This document shows, piece by piece, positions 7,790 through 12,192 of a stretch of 12,192 nt of DNA. The translations under genes were made by a program, and so were the position numbers. Source of the stretch: Bacteroidales bacterium. GTDB lineage: Bacteria > Bacteroidota > Bacteroidia > Bacteroidales > JAOZTL01. A model generated the notes under the pieces. That model had not been told where the DNA came from. It ran no database searches and saw nothing but the letters and a program-made list of their open reading frames with translations. The stretch lies in the NCBI GenBank assembly GCA_029942205.1, contig JAOZTL010000035.1, positions 1 to 12,192 of the forward strand, read 5' to 3'. The stretch's first letter is position 1; each line of letters opens with the position of its first letter.

Positions 7790-7797
7790 TATTTTTG
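7790..7797 (+). promoter_or_regulatory. Putative -7 element for rsmE-clc
   Basis: TATTTTTG matches TAnnTTTG and lies 41 nt upstream of the rsmE ATG at 7839, in the divergent space shared with the xer promoter. A TTTG occurs at 7774-7777, but the gap is only 12 nt, so the -33 half is poor. Confidence 0.5.
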
Positions 7798-7838
7798 TGC
7801 ATAGCAAGTTTGTTCTCTTAAATTTAACAAAACGATAC

Positions 7839-8543
7839 ATGCAATTATTTTATACTCCATATATTCAGACAGATTTTTTTGTTTTAGATGAAATAGAATC
7901 ACGACATTGTGCCAAAGTGTTGCGACATGTCGAGGGTGATATTATTTACTTGATCGACGGAAAAGGCGGTTTTTATAAAGCTGAAATTACTGAAAGCCAC
8001 CAGAAACACTGTGCTGTGCGTGTGATAGAGAAAACAATGGATTTTGGAAAACGAAATTATTCGTTGGAAATGGCGTGTGCACCAACCAAAAGTAATGAAC
8101 GGTTTGAATGGTTTCTTGAAAAAGCAACCGAAATAGGAATTGATGCCATTACGCCAATTATTTGTCAATATTCGGAGCGAAAGGTAATTAAACCGCCTCG
8201 ATACGAAAAAATAATACAATCGGCTGCTAAACAGTCGATTAAAGCTTATCTGCCTGCATTAAAAGAGGTTATTTCTTTTTTGAATTTCATCAAAAAGCCC
8301 TTTGATGGTAAAAAATACATTGCACATTGCTATGAATCTCCCAAAACATTGTTAAAAAATGCAATCAAACCAAATGAAAATGTATTGATTCTGATAGGTC
8401 CTGAAGGCGATTTTTCGCTGGATGAAGTAAAAATAGCAGTTGAACACGGATTTATCGAAATTTCGTTGGGTGATGGGCGTTTACGAACCGAAACAGCTGC
8501 CGTAGTTGCCTGTCATACAGTCTCTTTACTTAATCAAAACTAG
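7839..8543 (+). CDS. rsmE: 16S rRNA (uracil-1498-N3)-methyltransferase
   Basis: RsmE uses S-adenosylmethionine to methylate N3 of U1498 in helix 44 of 16S rRNA in the assembled small subunit. The product from ATG 7839 has 234 residues, close to the usual ~240. The N-terminal PUA-like part opens with MQLFYTP and contains HCAKVLRHVEGDIIYLIDGKG (23-43). The SPOUT domain shows APTKSNERFEWFLEKATEIGID (81-102), KQSIKAYLP (131-139), and the trefoil-knot SAM-binding loops IGPEGDFS (186-193) and LGDGRLRTETA (210-220). The frame stays open upstream to a TTG at 7755, but that would overlap the promoter and add 28 residues unlike the family, so I chose 7839. The stop codon TAG overlaps the GTG of the next gene by one base. 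Confidence 0.95.
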   Translation: MQLFYTPYIQTDFFVLDEIESRHCAKVLRHVEGDIIYLIDGKGGFYKAEITESHQKHCAVRVIEKTMDFGKRNYSLEMACAPTKSNERFEWFLEKATEIGIDAITPIICQYSERKVIKPPRYEKIIQSAAKQSIKAYLPALKEVISFLNFIKKPFDGKKYIAHCYESPKTLLKNAIKPNENVLILIGPEGDFSLDEVKIAVEHGFIEISLGDGRLRTETAAVVACHTVSLLNQN

Positions 8544-10327
8544 TGAAAGTGAAAAAAACGAAAATCTTAGCACGCTTTCTTATTTGGCGATTTAAAAACC
8601 TGACCAATAAGCACTTCTTGTTAATTGTAAGTGCCATAGTGGGGATTTTGGCAGGAATTAACGCCTTAGTATTAAAAACTTCGGTGTATTATATTCGTAT
8701 TTATTCGCTTCGTTGGATTGATGCTATTGGTGATTATAATTTTCTGCTTTTATTGTATCCATCTATCGGTATTTTATTGGCATTGATACTTAAAAAATAT
8801 ATAATTAAAGATAGTGTAAAGCACAATATTGCGTCTATTTTATACGCTATTTCTAAACGAAAAAGCCGCATGCGCAGCCACAAAGCTTATTCTTCAATTT
8901 TAGGAGGAGTTTTCACGGCAGGTTTTGGAGGCTCCGTGGGCTTGGAGTCGCCTATTATTTCGGCAGGAGCAGCCATTGGCTCTAACATTAGCCGCCGTTT
9001 AAATCTTGACTACAAAACCACAACGCTTTTGCTTGCCTGCGGGGCTTCTGGAGCGATCGCTGCCATTTTCAACACGCCCATCGCCGCTGTTGTATTTGCG
9101 CTCGAAGTGTTGTTGCTTGATTTCACTCGATTTTCGCTCATTCCTTTACTCATAGCTTCGGTTTCAGGAGCTATTGTTACCAAAATTTTCTCGAACGAAG
9201 CTATTGTTTTTCAGTTCAAAATCACCGAAAGTTTCATGGCTAGCGATATTCCATTTTACTTTTTGATGGCTATTTTTGCAGGATTAATTTCTATTTATTT
9301 TTCTCGTTCCTTTTTATTTATTGAAAATTATTTTGATAAAATAGAAAAACTATGGAAAAAATTTATTGTTGGAAGTTTAGCTATTGGTTTGCTTTTATTC
9401 TTTTTTCCTCCTTTGTACGGCGAGGGTTTTGAAACCATAAAATCTGTTTTTGACGGCAATCTCGATTCTCTTTTTCATGGCTCTCTCTTTGAAAGTGCCG
9501 AATATTCTTGGCTCATTATTGCTTTATTTATTGTGGCGTTGGTATTTGTAAAAGTCTGGGCAACAGCAATTACCATAGGCGGTGGTGGAGTAGGTGGCAT
9601 TGTTGCACCTTCCTTATTCACAGGAGCATTGGCTGGTTTTTTGTTCGCTTTTTTGATTAATAATTTGTTTGATCTCGAACTTTCGCTCAAAAATTTTGCA
9701 CTTGTAGGCATGGGAAGTGTGTTGGCTGGCGTGTTGAATGCACCACTCACGGGTATTTTTTTGATTGCAGAACTTACTTGGGGTTACGAACTGATTGTGC
9801 CTCTGATGCTTAGTACAACTATTTCATTTGTTACCGTAAAATCGCTGGATGATAATTCAATCATTACCAAGCAATTAGCTGCACGTGGCGAACTCATCAC
9901 GCATCATAAAGACAAAGCAGTACTTTCATTTATGAAGCTCACCGAAATTATTGAAACCGACCTAAAAACCATCTCGATAGACGCATATTTAGGCGATTTG
10001 GTAAAAGTGGTAGCCAAATCATCAAGAAATATTTTCCCTGTCATCGATGCCGAAAATAACTTTATTGGCATCGTTTTGCTCGACGATGTACGTGAAATTA
10101 TGTTTGAACCCGAAAATTATTCAACCACCAAAGTAGAAGAATTGATGACTATGCCGCCCGATTTGATTTTAAAAACGGATACAATGGACGAAATTATGGA
10201 TAAATTCAAAACAAGCGAAGCATGGAATTTACCTGTCGTAGATGAAAATAAGTACGTTGGTTTTGTATCTAAATCAAAAATGTTCTCTATCTATCGCCAA
10301 CAATTGGTGGATATTTCGGAGGAATAA
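8543..10327 (+). CDS. ClC-family chloride channel/transporter with C-terminal CBS pair
   Basis: This 594-residue inner-membrane protein has a ClC domain at ~25-435 with many hydrophobic helices and two CBS domains at ~465-525 and ~533-590, which in other CBS proteins bind adenine nucleotides. The gating glutamate is present in GGSVGLESP (E135), and the AELTWGYELIVPLM signature is at 409-422. Several pore positions differ from E. coli ClC: the inner proton glutamate aligns with V189 (FALEV), GIFAP reads GIVAP (352-356), the GSGIP loop reads KHNIAS (93-98), and the central tyrosine position appears to be I441 (SIITKQL). This may mean channel-like, uncoupled transport, but the ion is unknown. 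The GTG start at 8543 overlaps the rsmE stop (TAGTG), which suggests translational coupling; GTG 8549 is an alternative. No ATG lies near. Confidence 0.93.
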   Translation: MKVKKTKILARFLIWRFKNLTNKHFLLIVSAIVGILAGINALVLKTSVYYIRIYSLRWIDAIGDYNFLLLLYPSIGILLALILKKYIIKDSVKHNIASILYAISKRKSRMRSHKAYSSILGGVFTAGFGGSVGLESPIISAGAAIGSNISRRLNLDYKTTTLLLACGASGAIAAIFNTPIAAVVFALEVLLLDFTRFSLIPLLIASVSGAIVTKIFSNEAIVFQFKITESFMASDIPFYFLMAIFAGLISIYFSRSFLFIENYFDKIEKLWKKFIVGSLAIGLLLFFFPPLYGEGFETIKSVFDGNLDSLFHGSLFESAEYSWLIIALFIVALVFVKVWATAITIGGGGVGGIVAPSLFTGALAGFLFAFLINNLFDLELSLKNFALVGMGSVLAGVLNAPLTGIFLIAELTWGYELIVPLMLSTTISFVTVKSLDDNSIITKQLAARGELITHHKDKAVLSFMKLTEIIETDLKTISIDAYLGDLVKVVAKSSRNIFPVIDAENNFIGIVLLDDVREIMFEPENYSTTKVEELMTMPPDLILKTDTMDEIMDKFKTSEAWNLPVVDENKYVGFVSKSKMFSIYRQQLVDISEE

Positions 10328-10337
10328 ATGACGATTG

Positions 10338-10378
10338 CAAAAAAACTTATTTTTTTTTAAAAACTTATAGTTTTTTTG
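10338..10378. terminator. Possible terminator after clc
   Basis: CAAAAAAACT (10338-10347) and AGTTTTTTTG (10369-10378) form a perfect 10-bp, AT-rich inverted repeat with a 21-nt loop, 10 nt after the clc stop. The loop contains a second copy of AAAAACTTAT (10341-10350 and 10359-10368). The stem has little GC, so it is a weaker candidate than the other terminators in the window. Confidence 0.45.
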
Positions 10379-10457
10379 TAGCTAAGTAGCTAATGTCTAA
10401 TTAAACAATACTTTTTTATTTTGGAATTAGTTGTAAATTACTGATAGCAAAAGATTT

Positions 10458-10496
10458 GCACTAGTGCCGAAGCAACATTAAATAGCACGAAGTGCT
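10458..10496. repeat. Two short palindromes at the 3' end of ribH
   Basis: GCACTAGTGC (10458-10467) is a perfect 10-bp palindrome. AGCAC-GAA-GTGCT (10484-10496) is a 5-bp hairpin whose outer base is the first base of the ribH stop triplet as seen on the + strand. The GCACT/AGTGC arms of the two can also pair with each other. They may mark the ribH mRNA 3' end, but no T-run follows on the ribH strand. Confidence 0.4.
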
Positions 10497-10999
10497 TAAA
10501 AAGCCTCAGGTTGATACGAATTTGTGAGACTTACCATTTTTATCGCCGTGATAGCAGCTTCGTCGCCTTTATTGCCATGTTTGCCTCCTGAACGATCCAA
10601 GGGTTGTTGCTTCGTATCGGTAGTTAATAGCCCGAAAATCACTGGTTTAGAATGATTAATATTGAGTGTGGTGATGCCTTGCGCTACGCCTTGGCAGATG
10701 AAATCGAAATGCCGTGTTTCGCCTTGAATCACGCAACCCAAAATAATTGCAGCATCTACTTGTGTTTTTTCTAGTATTAAATGAGCACCCAATGTGAGTT
10801 CAAATGCACCTGGAACATACTCTATTAGAATATTTTCGGGCTTTGCGCCATGTTTTAGCAAGCTATTTTTTGCTCCTTCGAGTAACGCAAAAGTTACTTC
10901 GTCGTTCCATTCGGCAACCACAATGCCAAAAGTCATATTACTCGCATCGGCGACATTACTGGGATCGTAATCGGATAAATTTTTTAAACTTGTTGCCAT
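10496..10999 (-). CDS. ribH: 6,7-dimethyl-8-ribityllumazine synthase
   Basis: RibH joins 5-amino-6-ribitylaminouracil with 3,4-dihydroxy-2-butanone 4-phosphate to give the lumazine that riboflavin synthase converts to riboflavin. The 167 residues fit the family (~155-165), with a short N-terminal extension. Motifs are complete: the aromatic ring-stacking residue W31 in VAEWND, VPGAFELTLGA (62-72), GCVIQGETRHFDFIC (88-102) with the catalytic H97, FGLLTTDT (122-129), and DRSGGKHGNKGDEAA (135-149) with the phosphate-binding R136. The family forms pentamers or 60-mer capsids in the cytoplasm. No other riboflavin genes are adjacent. Start ATG is 10999-10997. It lies 175 nt downstream of the TPR gene on the same strand, behind a hairpin terminator at 11037-11062, so it either has its own weak promoter or depends on readthrough. 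Confidence 0.96.
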   Translation of the reverse strand: MATSLKNLSDYDPSNVADASNMTFGIVVAEWNDEVTFALLEGAKNSLLKHGAKPENILIEYVPGAFELTLGAHLILEKTQVDAAIILGCVIQGETRHFDFICQGVAQGITTLNINHSKPVIFGLLTTDTKQQPLDRSGGKHGNKGDEAAITAIKMVSLTNSYQPEAF

Positions 11000-11036
11000 A
11001 ATTTAAGTTTATATTTTTTAACTAAATATCCAGATG

Positions 11037-11062
11037 AAAAATCCCGATTCGTCGGGATTTTT
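11037..11062. terminator. TTCG-loop intrinsic terminator between the TPR gene and ribH
   Basis: An 11-bp stem (AAAAATCCCGA at 11037-11047 with TCGGGATTTTT at 11052-11062) has a TTCG loop on the + strand and T-runs on both strands. On the coding strand it lies 112 nt after the TPR gene stop and only 37 nt before the ribH ATG. It can end the TPR transcript or act as a leader terminator for ribH. Confidence 0.8.
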
Positions 11063-11081
11063 TATGATTTTTAATTAAATA

Positions 11082-11155
11082 AAGCAATTTCGTGTTATTT
11101 AATATTGCTTGCGCACTCTTACCTGTTGCAATTATTTTTATTCGTGCGTGAGCAA
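11082..11155 (-). other. Alternative pairing segments in the TPR-ribH spacer
   Basis: AAGCAAT (11082-11088) is a perfect 7-bp complement of ATTGCTT (11104-11110) with a 15-nt loop. The overlapping stretch TTGCTTGCGCAC (11105-11116) also pairs with GTGCGTGAGCAA (11144-11155) in 10 of 12 positions. The two pairings exclude each other, and the TTCG-loop terminator follows. This resembles a switchable leader, but it could equally be 3'-UTR structure of the TPR mRNA. It does not resemble an FMN riboswitch. Confidence 0.35.
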
Positions 11156-11174
11156 CTTAAAAAAATCGAAGACC

Positions 11175-11861
11175 TTAAAGCTTTAATTTGGCTCTAGCAA
11201 TAAATTTATCCACTTGAGCAGCTTCTATCGATTTGGGATATTCGCTTTTGATTTGCTCGTAAATTTCGATTGCCGAGGCATAATTATTCTCCATTTCGTA
11301 GGCACTTGCTACTTTTTGAAGATAATGAGCAGCATATTTTTCACTTTCGCTATCGGCTGCTTTCAAATAGAAAGAAACCGCTTCGCTGTAATTTTCTTTA
11401 CCTACGTATGAATCACCAATTAATCCTTTTGATACACTACTTAAAGCAACACTGCTTGTACTAAAATCGTCTAAATAATCAATAGCCGAATCATAATCAC
11501 CTAAACTATAATAAGATACGCCAGCATAATAATGGGCTAAATTTGCAGCTTTGGTAGAGCTGTATTTATCAATTATACCCAGAAAACCAGGATAGTTGAT
11601 GTCGCCATTTAATGCTAAATTGAACGAATCACGCTCAAAATAACGCTCTGCAACGTACATTTGTGCTAATGCTTCTTCTTCGAGCGGAGCTTTGTAATAT
11701 TTCTGAAAAGCCATGTATAATGCAATAACTGCAACAAGTCCGAGTACGGTATAAGATAATGTTTTTTGATTATTTTCAATGAATTGCTCACTGCGAGATA
11801 ATACATTTTCTACTTGCTCTAAGTTTTCTTCTACTTCTTTTGTTTTCTTGTTCTTTGCCAT
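11175..11861 (-). CDS. Membrane-anchored TPR protein (YfgM-like)
   Basis: The product has 228 residues. A charged, Lys/Glu-rich cytoplasmic N-terminus (1-34) leads into one transmembrane helix (~35-52, LSYTVLGLVAVIALYMAF), followed by a helical region and tetratricopeptide-like repeats at ~105-133 (AHYYAGVSYYSLGDYDSAIDYL), ~143-170 and ~178-210 (LQKVASAYEMENNYASAIEIYEQIKSEYP). This plan matches YfgM-like/ancillary SecYEG-associated TPR proteins, so a periplasmic protein-binding scaffold role is plausible but inferred. There is no signal peptidase site, so the helix should stay as an anchor. From memory, a TPR gene of this kind next to ribH is a common arrangement in Bacteroidota; that fits the phylum but does not show a functional link. 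Start ATG is 11861-11859. A candidate -7 element lies ~125 nt upstream. Confidence 0.85.
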   Translation of the reverse strand: MAKNKKTKEVEENLEQVENVLSRSEQFIENNQKTLSYTVLGLVAVIALYMAFQKYYKAPLEEEALAQMYVAERYFERDSFNLALNGDINYPGFLGIIDKYSSTKAANLAHYYAGVSYYSLGDYDSAIDYLDDFSTSSVALSSVSKGLIGDSYVGKENYSEAVSFYLKAADSESEKYAAHYLQKVASAYEMENNYASAIEIYEQIKSEYPKSIEAAQVDKFIARAKLKL

Positions 11862-11985
11862 TTTATTTGAATTATGTCTTCTTTTTAATTCAACAATTAG
11901 CTATTTTTATAGCTTTTTGTCTAAATAATTATAAATCTTTTTCATATTGAAAAAGGTTAAATTGCACATTGAATTTTTGTTGTGG

Positions 11986-11993
11986 CAAAAGTA
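11986..11993 (-). promoter_or_regulatory. Putative -7 element for the TPR gene
   Basis: The minus strand reads TACTTTTG, an exact TAnnTTTG match, 125 nt upstream of the TPR start codon. The region 20 nt further upstream lacks a clear TTTG (it reads TGTGG). The implied leader of ~118 nt holds hairpins at 11937-11955 (CTTTTTCA/TGAAAAAG, 3-nt loop) and 11899-11914. Confidence 0.45.
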
Positions 11994-12089
11994 ATTTTTT
12001 TTAAGTATTTTACCACATTATTTATGCTCTTTCTTAATTTTTATTTTTTTGCCTCAAATTAATTTCCATTTTGATTGAATTATCGTAGC

Positions 12090-12121
12090 TTTGTTTGATT
12101 TTTAAAGTCTCCCTAAATTTG
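12090..12121 (+). promoter_or_regulatory. Bacteroidota-type promoter reading out of the window
   Basis: TTTG (12090-12093) is followed after 20 nt by TAAATTTG (12114-12121), a full match to TTTG-N19-21-TAnnTTTG. The expected start is near 12128. An overlapping TAGCTTTG at 12086-12093 is a second possible -7 element. The gene it serves is not in the window. Confidence 0.55.
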
Positions 12122-12192
12122 TCCATAATGACAAAATTAATCGTATAATTATTTCTTATTAAGTTGTTGATTATAAGACTTATTACACTAGA

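Larger units (their letters stand above)
11862..12192. other. 331-nt non-coding right edge
   Basis: No ORF of credible length is seen here; the ATG at 12125 stops after six codons. The stretch holds the TPR gene leader with two hairpins, the TPR -7 element and a promoter for a + strand gene beyond the window. It is therefore read as the intergenic region of a divergent gene pair. Confidence 0.6.

Noticed and set aside
7755..7838. Upstream extension of rsmE from a TTG codon
   Set aside because: The 28 added residues do not look like an RsmE N-terminus and would cover the -7 element; MQLFYTP from 7839 is the usual start.
7681..7902. Open frame of 73 codons on the - strand across the xer-rsmE divergent region
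   Set aside because: It overlaps both promoters and the rsmE start and shows no recognisable motif.
11000..11174. FMN riboswitch upstream of ribH
   Set aside because: The spacer is short and lacks the conserved G-rich FMN aptamer core; only simple hairpins are present.
11899..11919. Hairpin AGCTAT/ATAGCT followed by TTTTTG on the + strand, terminator-like
   Set aside because: No + strand gene lies upstream to be terminated, and on the - strand, where the TPR leader runs, no T-run follows.

Overview
This window looks like a chromosomal stretch of a Bacteroidota organism, probably near Bacteroidales/Marinilabiliales. It is AT-rich. Start codons lack clear Shine-Dalgarno sequences, and several upstream regions carry the phylum's TAnnTTTG -7 element, twice with TTTG about 20 nt further upstream. 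The gene content also fits: an ATP-type PEP carboxykinase, a degenerate GH3/beta-lactamase fusion lipoprotein-type enzyme, a GLESP-type ClC protein with CBS domains, and a TPR membrane protein next to ribH. The assignment rests on gene content and signals only; no search was run.

Layout. (1) Positions 1-1500: the 3' part of a GAF/coiled-coil/PAS sensor protein on the + strand converges on a small lipoprotein gene on the - strand, with a strong 15-bp bidirectional terminator between them. (2) 1692-4642: a long + strand gene for a membrane-anchored protein with an eroded GH3 domain and an intact serine beta-lactamase/DD-peptidase-like domain. It converges on pckA across a second bidirectional terminator. 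(3) 4675-7767: pckA and a XerC/D tyrosine recombinase, both on the - strand, separated by 403 nt of non-coding DNA. (4) 7790-10378: a divergent + strand pair, rsmE and a clc gene, overlapping by one base and probably an operon. (5) 10484-11993: ribH and a TPR membrane-anchored protein gene, both on the - strand, with a structured 175-nt spacer holding a TTCG-loop terminator. (6) The right edge carries a good + strand promoter that fires out of the window.

Most genes are housekeeping: gluconeogenesis or C4 metabolism (pckA), chromosome-dimer resolution (xer), 16S rRNA modification (rsmE), riboflavin synthesis (ribH), anion transport (clc), and probably envelope protein handling (TPR protein). 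I see no mobile element, CRISPR array, phage gene, tRNA or rRNA, and no convincing new multi-gene system. The points that deserve a second look are the loss of catalytic motifs in the GH3 half of the 967-residue fusion, the set of pore-residue substitutions in the ClC protein, and the RNA structures in the xer and ribH leaders.
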